8,383 nt of DNA from Acidisarcina sp. (lineage in GTDB: Bacteria > Acidobacteriota > Blastocatellia > Pyrinomonadales > Pyrinomonadaceae): NCBI GenBank assembly GCA_021155145.1, contig JAJNPX010000200.1:1-8383 (forward strand), in the 5' to 3' direction. The stretch's first letter is position 1; every line of letters starts with the position of its first letter. Positions 1 to 6,218 of this stretch are shown here, piece by piece. Position numbers and translations under genes: made by a program. A model generated the notes under the pieces. That model saw nothing but the letters and a program-made list of their open reading frames with translations, was not told the origin of the DNA and ran no database searches.

Positions 1-449
1 TATCGGGTGAAGACCCTTCCGACTATGTGCAGCGTCTGGCCGCTGAAAAGGCCTTGGCTATCTGCGATCCCAATTCGGATGATCTCGTGCTGGCTGCGGA
101 CACCACAGTCGTCATCGACGCTGAGATCATCGGAAAACCCATCGATCGTGATGACGCACGTCAAATGATCGAGCGGCTTTCGGGTTCATGGCATGAGGTG
201 CTTACGGGGGTTGCGGTTGCACGAAGGGGGAGGACAAAGATCGACCTGCAATCGACCCGCGTAAAATTTGCCCCGATGGATGCGGGGGAGATCGAATTTC
301 TTGTCGAACGAGGCGACCCGCTCGATAAGGCGGGCGGATACGCGGTACAAGCCCAGGCTGCGCTTTTTATCGAGGCGATCGAGGGCGACTATTGGAATGT
401 TGTCGGCCTTCCGATCAGCCTTGTTTATAGGCTGGTTTTCGATAAGTGA
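1..449 (+). CDS. maf: Maf-family nucleoside triphosphate pyrophosphatase, dTTP/UTP type (5' end missing)
   Basis: Maf proteins are cytoplasmic pyrophosphatases that hydrolyse non-canonical or selected nucleoside triphosphates to monophosphate and pyrophosphate; they are linked to nucleotide-pool cleaning and to septum/division control. The reading frame is open from the first base (first full codon at 3), so the N-terminus, including the usual SxxRxxLL nucleotide-binding loop, lies outside the window. Visible family features in order are DYVQRLAAEKA, then ADTTVV with the expected catalytic Asp at codon 99-101, IGKP, SGSWHEVLTGVAV, DKAGGYAVQ and the terminal GDYWNVVGLP. The DKAGxYxxQ form fits the YhdE/Bacillus Maf (dTTP/UTP) branch rather than the YceF (m7GTP) branch. 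A GTG at 27 is internal to the conserved domain and is not the true start. The gene converges on the redoxin-like gene. Family is secure; substrate is inferred from motif type. Confidence 0.93.
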   Translation, partial: SGEDPSDYVQRLAAEKALAICDPNSDDLVLAADTTVVIDAEIIGKPIDRDDARQMIERLSGSWHEVLTGVAVARRGRTKIDLQSTRVKFAPMDAGEIEFLVERGDPLDKAGGYAVQAQAALFIEAIEGDYWNVVGLPISLVYRLVFDK

Positions 450-470
450 GACAGTCTGTAAACGGACAAA

Positions 471-499
471 GGACGAGGCCTGTTCCGCCTCGTCCCTTT
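471..499. terminator. bidirectional intrinsic terminator between convergent genes
   Basis: A perfect 9-bp inverted repeat, GGACGAGGC (471-479) and GCCTCGTCC (487-495), encloses a 7-nt loop. It is followed by CTTT on the plus strand and by CTTT/TTTG read on the minus strand. It begins 21 nt after the maf stop and lies just beyond the end of the oppositely oriented redoxin-like gene, so one hairpin could stop transcripts from both sides. The U-tracts are short (three T), so termination strength is uncertain. Confidence 0.72.
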
Positions 500-517
500 A
501 AGGAAATTCAAATTCTC

Positions 518-1030
518 TTACAATAGAGGATCTACCCGTTTCGAGATCGGTACCGTTATATCATAGTTCGGATCGATCCCACCGAACGCATCGCCCGACT
601 GTGAACCGTTCTTGTCCAAAACAATGAATGCCGGCAACTGGTCAACGGCGAATTTTCGCATAACAGCCGCTCCATCGGGGTCGCGCAGAACGGTCACGGT
701 AAGCCTCTTTTCAGCGGCCCACTGCCTGATCTTTTCATCCGACGCGTAGTTCTTCGACTTCGCATTTACAGAATCGGTCGCGACGAAATAGACCGAGACA
801 TTCTTGCCTGCGTACTTTTTTGCCAGGGAGTTCGTGAATTCGGCCTGCTTGCCCGAAAGCGGCAGCCACGTCGCACCGATGGCGACGATCACAACCTTGC
901 CCTTCTGACCCTGTATGTCGACCGTAACGCCGCTGAGCGAGCTCAACGGTGTCTGTGCCGTGACCGCGACGGCCGAAACCAATCCAACAACGGCAAGTAT
1001 AAATAAATTTTTGAGCAGTTTTATGTTCAT
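518..1030 (-). CDS. secreted thioredoxin-fold (TlpA/redoxin-like) protein lacking the CxxC cysteines
   Basis: The 170-residue product begins with a short basic segment and a hydrophobic stretch (about residues 8-24) ending AVTA-Q, a good signal peptidase I site after Ala25, so the mature protein should lie outside the cytoplasm. The rest resembles the TlpA/AhpC-type thioredoxin fold: KGKVVIVAIGATW (residues 43-55) matches the strand and active-site approach, an alpha/beta segment follows, and QLPAFIVLDKNG (131-142) gives the expected cis-Pro (Pro133) and strand-turn. Where TlpA proteins read W-C-x-x-C, this one reads W55-Leu-Pro-Leu-Ser59, and there is no cysteine anywhere in the protein. Thiol-disulfide exchange is therefore not possible by the usual mechanism; a binding or structural role is inferred. 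It sits 74 nt downstream of panC on the same strand and may be read through from it. No clear Shine-Dalgarno motif is seen before ATG at 1030. Confidence 0.82.
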   Translation of the reverse strand: MNIKLLKNLFILAVVGLVSAVAVTAQTPLSSLSGVTVDIQGQKGKVVIVAIGATWLPLSGKQAEFTNSLAKKYAGKNVSVYFVATDSVNAKSKNYASDEKIRQWAAEKRLTVTVLRDPDGAAVMRKFAVDQLPAFIVLDKNGSQSGDAFGGIDPNYDITVPISKRVDPLL

Positions 1031-1051
1031 ATCGTTGGCCTGAGGGTGCCG

Positions 1052-1082
1052 TAATGGCGGCTTATTCAGACCTCTGCCATTA
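1052..1082. repeat. 7-bp inverted repeat between panC and the redoxin-like gene
   Basis: TAATGGC (1052-1058) and GCCATTA (1076-1082) are perfect reverse complements separated by 17 nt, inside the 74-nt gap after panC. There is no T-run on either side, so it does not look like a rho-independent terminator. It could be a weak stem in the transcript or an operator upstream of the redoxin-like gene, or it could be chance. Confidence 0.35.
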
Positions 1083-1104
1083 TTGGATGCAAAACCGATG
1101 CCAC

Positions 1105-1959
1105 CTACTGCTTCTTATTGAGGACGAGATTGTCGATGAGGCGAACCTTTCCAAAAAATACGGCGGCCGAGAGAATGATCTCTCTATCTTCAATCTTTTC
1201 AACAGGTTCCAAAGTCTCAGCATCGACAGCGGAAACATAGTCGATGCGGGCAAGAGGTTCTGCTTCGATCAGATTGCGGGCTATATCGATCAATTCCGAC
1301 GCATTTCGTGTACCCGCACGAAATGCCAGCTTTGCCTCGCGAAGGCCCTTGAACACTACCGCCGCCTTCTCCCGCTCTTCGGGTGTAAGTGCCTTATTGC
1401 GTGACGACATCGCGAGTCCCGATTCCTCGCGGACCGTAGGTACAACGACGATCTCCGTTTCAAAGCCAAGATCGGCGGTCAAGCGCTTGACGACGGCGAC
1501 CTGCTGGGCATCCTTTTGTCCGAAAAACGCGAGGTCGGGCCTCACTGTGTTAAATAGGATCGTCACGACCGTAGCGACGCCGCGGAAATGGCCGGGCCGC
1601 GATGCGCCCTCAAGGCCCTCCGAGACCCCTTCGACATAGACATAGGTCGCGAAGCCGGATGGATAGATCTCGGGGATCTCAGGTGCAAATATGTAATCTA
1701 CACCGAACTCCGCGAGCATAGCTGCATCTGAGGTGAGGTCGCGCGGATAGCGCTCGAGGTCGCCCTTATCATTGAACTGCTCAGGGTTTACAAAGATCGA
1801 GACGATCACAACGTCGCCCGCCTGCCGCGCCTCTTTCACGAGCGCGAGGTGCCCCTCGTGCAAAGCTCCCATCGTAGGAACGAATGCGACCGTCTTGTTG
1901 TCCCGCCGGAGCTTGCGCGAGATAGAGAACATTCGCTGGCGGCGATTTATTATCTCCAT
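1105..1959 (-). CDS. panC: pantothenate synthetase
   Basis: PanC joins pantoate and beta-alanine in an ATP-dependent reaction through a pantoyl-adenylate, the last step of vitamin B5 synthesis, in the cytoplasm. With ATG at 1959 the product is 284 residues, the normal family size. Motifs in order: PTMGALHEGH (residues 28-37, the HIGH-like nucleotide-binding element), FVNPEQF (56-62), RPGHFRGV (121-128), FFGQKDAQQ (145-153) and REESGLAMSSRN (177-188, the KMSKS-like loop). The frame stays open for 77 more codons upstream (to 2190), but that extension lies antiparallel-free inside panB in another frame, shows low-complexity Ser/Arg sequence and has no family counterpart, so it is rejected. The chosen start lies 4 nt after the panB stop, which suggests translational coupling; no strong Shine-Dalgarno is visible. 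All catalytic motifs are intact. Confidence 0.97.
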   Translation of the reverse strand: MEIINRRQRMFSISRKLRRDNKTVAFVPTMGALHEGHLALVKEARQAGDVVIVSIFVNPEQFNDKGDLERYPRDLTSDAAMLAEFGVDYIFAPEIPEIYPSGFATYVYVEGVSEGLEGASRPGHFRGVATVVTILFNTVRPDLAFFGQKDAQQVAVVKRLTADLGFETEIVVVPTVREESGLAMSSRNKALTPEEREKAAVVFKGLREAKLAFRAGTRNASELIDIARNLIEAEPLARIDYVSAVDAETLEPVEKIEDREIILSAAVFFGKVRLIDNLVLNKKQ

Positions 1960-1963
1960 CGTT

Positions 1964-2836
1964 TCACTTTGAAGCCGCTTTCTTGGGTTCGCCAAGTTCG
2001 ACATCGTCGGGCAATCCGTAAGATTCCTTTTCGCTGGGGTAGAATCCACTCCTGACGTCGTCCATCCAACGCGTGATGGCCTCGGTGATAACCTCGCTGA
2101 CATTGGCGTACTGGCGAACGAAGCGGGGCTGGCGGCCGAACGTAAACCCGATAAGGTCGTGCAGGACGAGGACCTGGACATCGCACGCACTGCCGGCTCC
2201 GATGCCTACCGTGGAAATGGTCAGTTCATTCGTTATGATCTCCGCGACCTCTCTCGGCACAAGCTCGAGAACGATCGCAAACGCACCTGCCTCCTCCAGC
2301 ATCTTTGCATCTTCAATGAGGATCTTTGCAGCTTCGGCCGTCTTACCCTGCACTCGATAACCGCCGAGTTTGTGGACGGATTGGGGCGTGAGGCCGATGT
2401 GCGCCATCACGGGGATCTCTTCATCCACCAGCCTGTTAACGAGTCCCACGCGGTTTCGCCCGCCTTCGAGCTTAACGGCCTCGGCACCGCCGTCCTTCAT
2501 CAGCTTCAGGGCATTACGGACGGCCTCGTCATCGCCTGTGTGAAAACTCCCATAAGGCATGTCAGCGATAATGAGCGCCCGGCTCGCTCCACGCTTGACG
2601 GCCTTTGTGGCCGAGCAGATCTCATCGAGGGTTACAGGTATCGTATTTCCATAGCCGTGGATGACGTTGCCCATACTGTCCCCGACGAGGATCATATCCA
2701 CGCCCGCTTCATCGACGATGCGGGCGGTCGGATAGTCATACGCGGTAAGGCATGCGAGCTTTTCGCCTTTTTCTTTGGCTTCGCGGAGAGCCGGAACAAA
2801 AACTTTCTCGGGTTTATCCGGTTTTAGATAGGCCAT
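1964..2836 (-). CDS. panB: 3-methyl-2-oxobutanoate hydroxymethyltransferase (ketopantoate synthase)
   Basis: PanB transfers a one-carbon unit from 5,10-methylene-tetrahydrofolate to 2-oxoisovalerate, giving ketopantoate, the first committed step towards pantothenate and CoA. The 290-residue product shows the (beta/alpha)8 family signatures: LTAYDYPTA (residues 30-38), VGDSMGNV (51-58, metal-binding Asp53), ADMPYGSF (91-98, metal-binding Asp92), KLEGG (122-126, Glu124), MAHIGLTPQ (144-152), LELVP (190-194, general-base Glu191), GIGAG (211-215) and FVRQYAN (239-245). One small oddity is CDVQVLV at 218-224, where the family normally has DGQ; the Gly is replaced by Val220. The gene is 65 nt downstream of folK and 4 nt upstream of panC. 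Start ATG at 2836 gives the usual N-terminal length; no Shine-Dalgarno is seen, and the candidate promoter lies very close upstream. Confidence 0.97.
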   Translation of the reverse strand: MAYLKPDKPEKVFVPALREAKEKGEKLACLTAYDYPTARIVDEAGVDMILVGDSMGNVIHGYGNTIPVTLDEICSATKAVKRGASRALIIADMPYGSFHTGDDEAVRNALKLMKDGGAEAVKLEGGRNRVGLVNRLVDEEIPVMAHIGLTPQSVHKLGGYRVQGKTAEAAKILIEDAKMLEEAGAFAIVLELVPREVAEIITNELTISTVGIGAGSACDVQVLVLHDLIGFTFGRQPRFVRQYANVSEVITEAITRWMDDVRSGFYPSEKESYGLPDDVELGEPKKAASK

Positions 2837-2848
2837 AAATTGTTAATG

Positions 2849-2877
2849 AATATAGACCTTTGGCCTTTTCAAGTCTA
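2849..2877 (-). promoter_or_regulatory. candidate sigma70-type promoter for panB-panC
   Basis: On the minus strand TAGACT (plus 2872-2877, 4/6 to TTGACA) is followed by a 17-nt spacer and TATATT (plus 2849-2854, 5/6 to TATAAT). It lies in the 65-nt folK-panB gap. Only 12 nt separate the -10 box from the panB ATG, so a transcript from here would have a very short leader. The prediction is by eye only. panB could instead be transcribed from the folK promoter. Confidence 0.4.
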
Positions 2878-2901
2878 GCATCCAGACCTTGCACGGGCTG
2901 C

Positions 2902-3438
2902 TCAGGCGCTTTCGCCGACGCCGGCGACCGTCTGCCCGGACGGATTCCACCGGACGACGGAGGATGCGTCGGGGCATTCACGAAGAAGCGTGCGAATGTC
3001 CTTGGCCATTATCGGATGTACTAGGAGAGGAGCGATCTCGGCCATCGGAACTAGCACGAAATTGCGGAGATGCAGCCGTGGGTGCGGCACGGTGAGGAAC
3101 GGTGTATCGGTCCGCGCCTGGCCAAAGAACAAGAGGTCGAGGTCAATGGTGCGCGGCTTTTTCTGGGATTTGTCCGTTCGCCCGAGGAGATATTCGATGC
3201 GAAGCAAGCGTGCAAGCATCTGCGATGGTGTTACCGCCTCGGTCTTTATTTCGGCCACCATATTGAGAAAGGGAATATCCGCTGTCATGCCGACGGGCTC
3301 GGTCTCGTACACCGCCGAGAGCTTGGTCACCAGAAAACTTGCCTCGACCAATCCTCGGATCGCATAGATCAAATTGCCCGCCCGATCGCCGAGATTCGAA
3401 CCCAGACCAATGTATGCTGTAACACGTTCTGATTCCAC
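2902..3438 (-). CDS. folK: 2-amino-4-hydroxy-6-hydroxymethyldihydropteridine pyrophosphokinase (HPPK)
   Basis: FolK transfers pyrophosphate from ATP to 6-hydroxymethyl-7,8-dihydropterin, supplying the pterin for dihydropteroate synthase in folate synthesis. The 178-residue product carries YIGLGSNLGDR (residues 9-19), VYETEPVG (43-50, pterin loop), LNMVAEIKT (58-66), the signature KPRTIDLDLLFFG (94-106) with the two magnesium-binding aspartates Asp99 and Asp101 and Arg96, then PHPRLHLRNFVLVPMAEIAP (118-137). It is somewhat longer than typical HPPKs (about 160) because of a short C-terminal tail. The start is GTG at 3438: an in-frame TAG lies 9 codons upstream with no ATG, GTG or TTG between, and the next Met is inside the conserved domain. 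It is first in the folK-panB-panC series; its product feeds the folate pool that supplies PanB's one-carbon donor. Confidence 0.96.
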   Translation of the reverse strand: MESERVTAYIGLGSNLGDRAGNLIYAIRGLVEASFLVTKLSAVYETEPVGMTADIPFLNMVAEIKTEAVTPSQMLARLLRIEYLLGRTDKSQKKPRTIDLDLLFFGQARTDTPFLTVPHPRLHLRNFVLVPMAEIAPLLVHPIMAKDIRTLLRECPDASSVVRWNPSGQTVAGVGESA

Positions 3439-3659
3439 AGTGAGCGTGAGAAATGCGTACTAAGTAGATAATGCAATGCAATGACGATTGTCAATTCTCG
3501 AGAAAGAACGGAGACGGACGACCGCATTTACATTATCAACGCTTCGTGCTTCAATAAGTTCAGGCTCTAGATGCCCTAAATTCCAGCAATGCTCGTTTGC
3601 ACGGGCATTCGGGCGGATCCTCAGGCGTTCCGTCTTGACAGAAATAAACGCCGGAAAGT
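3439..3659. other. divergent intergenic region, no recognisable gene
   Basis: This 221-nt stretch lies between divergently transcribed folK and the AlbA_2 gene. I see no tRNA, rRNA or conserved protein motif. A minus-strand frame is open from 3801 to 3460 (113 codons from an ATG), but it would run into the first codons of the plus-strand gene, ends in the candidate folK promoter and resembles no family I know. Short plus-strand frames (for example ATG at 3481, 29 codons) also look meaningless. The visible signals are two TTGACA boxes pointing outward, one toward folK (3489-3494, minus) and one toward the AlbA_2 gene (3635-3640, plus). Confidence 0.5.
3465..3494 (-). promoter_or_regulatory. 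candidate promoter for folK
   Basis: On the minus strand a perfect TTGACA -35 box (plus 3489-3494) is followed after 18 nt by TATCTA (plus 3465-3470), a weak -10 box matching only the first three positions of TATAAT. Its -10 box lies 26 nt upstream of the folK GTG. The spacer contains a short tandem AATGC repeat. The -35 match is exact but the -10 match is poor, so confidence is low. Confidence 0.35.
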
Positions 3660-3664
3660 ATGGC
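3635..3664 (+). promoter_or_regulatory. possible promoter for the AlbA_2 gene
   Basis: A perfect TTGACA (3635-3640) is followed after 18 nt by TATGGC (3659-3664), which keeps only the first three positions of TATAAT. If used, transcription would begin near 3670, downstream of the ATG at 3660, and translation of the AlbA_2 protein would have to start later (see that gene). The weak -10 box makes this a hint only. Confidence 0.2.
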
Positions 3665-4955
3665 CCGACGAAGATTCCGACATAGTCAGCGTTCAGACCT
3701 TCAGGCGGATCGTTCCCACGAAGAATATCTACTAACCCAGCCCGCACAATTAACGACAAGGACCGAACTGCTTCGGTTGATACGAGGCGGTGAGGACACA
3801 TATCTCGAACTGAAAGTACGGCTTTCGAATTCGGAAAGGATAACCCAGGGCATCGTCGCGCTCGCGAATACGAACGGCGGCACCATTATATTCGGCGTCA
3901 ACGATCAGCTTCGGATCGAGGGTGTTTCAAACCCCGAATGGGTTCAGGAAGAACTAGGCAGGATATGCAGGGAAGAGATCGTTCCGCCGATCATCCCGTT
4001 GATCGATACGGTCGCATTCGATAGCGGTAAGCGTGTCGTCGCCCTCGACGTGCAGCCGAAGCGTAAACCCTATCGCACGCGCGAGGGCAGATTTTATATG
4101 CGTTTCGGAGCGGAGAAACGCGAGGTCTCGCGCGAGCAGCTTTCGATGTGGCTTGACGAGATCCGACCGCTCGCGTACGAGAATATTCCGCTGTTCACGG
4201 CCGAGGAAAAGGACTTTGACGATAGCCTGCTATGGTCCTTCGCGGCTGCATTCGAGGATGTGAGCCCGACGATAAACCTTTATCAAACGGCTGACTTCTT
4301 GAAGAAGGACCTGATACTCGCAGTTGGCGGGGCGGACGACTTTTTTCCTACCGTCGCGGCTCTCGTCCTTTTTGGAAAGGATGAGCGCGTGCCGGAGCTT
4401 TTTCCGCGCTCCGTTGTTACCGTCGAGCGGTTCTCCGGTGAGAACGGGAATGCACAGTTGGTCGAAAGGCAGGTGGTGAGCGGGAATCTTCATACACAAT
4501 ATGAGACGCTTCTCAAATTCATCCAACGTTATTGCGATCTGGCTAAGGACAAGCCCGCAAAGAAGGGGCTGCATCTTGTCGGGGCGCCTGTTGCGGCCCG
4601 GTCGAACTATCATTTGTACGCGGTCAGAGAAGCGGTCGCGAACGCCCTCATCCATCGAGACTTCGCGCTTCGCGATATTCAGACCCGAATTTCCATTTAC
4701 GACAACTTCATTGAATTCGTTAATGCGCGGCGCACACAAGGCTTCGTGCCGCCCGCATCACGCGCCATTAGGTATGGGATCACCCAGCGGCTAAATCCGC
4801 AGATAGCTTCCATTTTTAGCCGACGCGAATACGGCACATCGGTTCCCCGCGGCGGCCTTCCGATGATACTAAAACAATCTGAACGCTTTGCAGGACGCCG
4901 GGCCGAGGTCTATACCGCCAAGGACGAATTCAAGCTAAAGATCTACGGTGCCTAG
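3660..4955 (+). CDS. AlbA_2 (schlafen-like) plus GHKL-ATPase domain protein, RecG-C-terminal-like putative transcriptional regulator
   Basis: Two domains are visible. The N-terminal AlbA_2/schlafen-type domain spans about residues 36-150: GGEDTYLELKVRL (43-55) holds the family E-x-K core, and ALANTNGGTIIFGV (67-80) is its second hallmark. The C-terminal part is a GHKL-type ATPase fold as in 'RecG-like' regulators: REAVANALIHRD (323-334) is the N-box with Glu324 and Asn328, and PRGGLP around Gly398-Gly399 fits the ATP lid. There is no DEAD-box helicase core, so the frequent label 'RecG helicase' would be wrong. The family is usually called a predicted DNA-binding regulator; its target here is unknown. 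The start is uncertain. ATG 3660 is the only standard upstream start, but it adds about 30 basic, non-conserved residues before the domain; homology would favour a start near 3753-3777, where only ACG 3753, CTG 3768 (after AAGGA at 5-nt spacing) and TTG 3777 occur. Confidence 0.85.
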   Translation: MARRRFRHSQRSDLQADRSHEEYLLTQPAQLTTRTELLRLIRGGEDTYLELKVRLSNSERITQGIVALANTNGGTIIFGVNDQLRIEGVSNPEWVQEELGRICREEIVPPIIPLIDTVAFDSGKRVVALDVQPKRKPYRTREGRFYMRFGAEKREVSREQLSMWLDEIRPLAYENIPLFTAEEKDFDDSLLWSFAAAFEDVSPTINLYQTADFLKKDLILAVGGADDFFPTVAALVLFGKDERVPELFPRSVVTVERFSGENGNAQLVERQVVSGNLHTQYETLLKFIQRYCDLAKDKPAKKGLHLVGAPVAARSNYHLYAVREAVANALIHRDFALRDIQTRISIYDNFIEFVNARRTQGFVPPASRAIRYGITQRLNPQIASIFSRREYGTSVPRGGLPMILKQSERFAGRRAEVYTAKDEFKLKIYGA

Positions 4956-6174
4956 GGCGACGTCGTACAGTTTACCGGCCCTTGTCGCCGCTTCGGCGGT
5001 GATCTACTATTTTTCCAACCCGGACCCCGGCCGTTATTACGATTACACATTCCGCGTCGCGAAGAACCTTTTGAACGGCTCGATCGGCTTCGCCCAAAAG
5101 CCGCCCGTCTGGCTCAACGAGTTCGTTAGTTTCGACGGGCAATGGTATTCCGTGTTTCCGCTTGGGAGCGTTCTCTCGATGCTGCCTTTCGCTCTACTCG
5201 CGAGTGCCGGGATCATTAGTAATATGCCTTCGGCGGCGATCGCGGCAATAGTTGCGGGCGTTGCCATGCATTATCTGCTCAGGTCGGCCGCCACATACGA
5301 ACTCGGCGAGCGGCGGACGGTGTTGATGTCCCTGGGTATATTGTTCGGCACGTGGGCGTGGGCGAACATCACCATCGGCGGGGCCTGGCAGATCGCACTG
5401 GGCTTTGCACTGGCCGGTCAACTCGGAGCCATCTACTACACCGCGATCGACCGGCGACCGCTGATCGCGGGAGCATTGTTTGCGCTAGCCTTCGGTAACC
5501 GGACCGAGATCCTGCCCACCGCTCCGATCTTTATGTATCTGCTCTGGCGGCGGGGAAGATCTGTATCGCCTGCCGGTGAGAACAAAGAGCGGGAAGCCAA
5601 GCTGATCGATACCGTTAAGCCGCTCGCCTGGTTCTGCATCATTCCATTTGTGCTTGGAATTGCGACGTTAGGCTACAACTATGTCCGATTCGGATCGATC
5701 GCCGATTTTGGGTATGCGCGGATCCCCGGCGTTCTCGCCGAGCCCTGGTATTCGAACGGCATTTTTTCCCCAACATACATCCCGCGGCAGGTGTGGGAGA
5801 TGCTCTTTAAGCCGTGGGAGATCCGCGGTGCATTTCCATATCTCGCCCCTGACGCATTCAGTTCGTCCATTCTCATCAGCAGCCCGTTCTTGCTTTATGC
5901 GCTGCGTTCGTGTGCCCGGGACGCAGTTCTCAAACGGTGCGCCTGGATCGCGATCGCTGTGATCACGCTGGTCCTGTGGTCGCACGGCAACTCCGGCGGC
6001 TGGCAGTTCGGATACCGCTACTTCATCGTATGTCTGCCGTGGTTGTTCGTGATCATGCTGGAAAGCTCGCCGCACCGCATTTCGCCGCTAGAATGGGCCG
6101 CTTACTTGTGGGCCTTCCTTGTGAACACGTACGCAACATGGCTGTTCAATTGGACCAACCATATGCGTCCGTAG
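4948..6174 (+). CDS. polytopic membrane protein, GT-C / family 39 glycosyltransferase-like
   Basis: The 408-residue product is rich in membrane segments (roughly 9-11 by eye), starting with one at about residues 9-23. The first extramembrane loop, about residues 24-68, carries PDPGRYYDYTFRVAKNLL, LNEF and FDGQWYSVFPLG. Acidic residues there (Asp26, Asp32, Glu58, Asp63) are in the place where GT-C enzymes keep their catalytic acid, and NYVRFGS at 244-250 followed by a long loop is typical of GT39-like proteins that use polyprenyl-phosphate sugars. A transferase role is inferred; the acceptor is unknown and it may be an uncharacterised relative without activity. The GTG start at 4948 overlaps the end of the AlbA_2 gene by 8 nt and places the first membrane segment correctly, which suggests translational coupling. 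No strong Shine-Dalgarno is visible. Confidence 0.75.
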   Translation: MPRATSYSLPALVAASAVIYYFSNPDPGRYYDYTFRVAKNLLNGSIGFAQKPPVWLNEFVSFDGQWYSVFPLGSVLSMLPFALLASAGIISNMPSAAIAAIVAGVAMHYLLRSAATYELGERRTVLMSLGILFGTWAWANITIGGAWQIALGFALAGQLGAIYYTAIDRRPLIAGALFALAFGNRTEILPTAPIFMYLLWRRGRSVSPAGENKEREAKLIDTVKPLAWFCIIPFVLGIATLGYNYVRFGSIADFGYARIPGVLAEPWYSNGIFSPTYIPRQVWEMLFKPWEIRGAFPYLAPDAFSSSILISSPFLLYALRSCARDAVLKRCAWIAIAVITLVLWSHGNSGGWQFGYRYFIVCLPWLFVIMLESSPHRISPLEWAAYLWAFLVNTYATWLFNWTNHMRP

Positions 6175-6218
6175 CAGACTTCTGAGCCAAACTTTGCGAG
6201 AATTAGGCACCTACTGAA

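Noticed and set aside
1960..2190. N-terminal extension of the panC frame (77 extra codons)
   Set aside because: It overlaps panB, is Ser/Arg-rich without family similarity, and the ATG at 1959 gives the exact family length directly after the panB stop.
2159..2827. 222-codon plus-strand frame antisense to panB
   Set aside because: It is the mirror of a fully conserved panB and shows no independent protein features.
3460..3801. 113-codon minus-strand frame upstream of folK
   Set aside because: It runs antisense into the AlbA_2 gene, ends in the candidate folK promoter and shows no recognisable motif; kept only as a finding, not annotated as a gene.
3660..4955. ATP-dependent DNA helicase RecG
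   Set aside because: Only the RecG-like C-terminal GHKL region and an AlbA_2 domain are present; no helicase motifs are visible.
5668..6075. Minus-strand frames opposite the GT-C-like gene
   Set aside because: They are charged, low-complexity antisense shadows of a coherent membrane protein frame.
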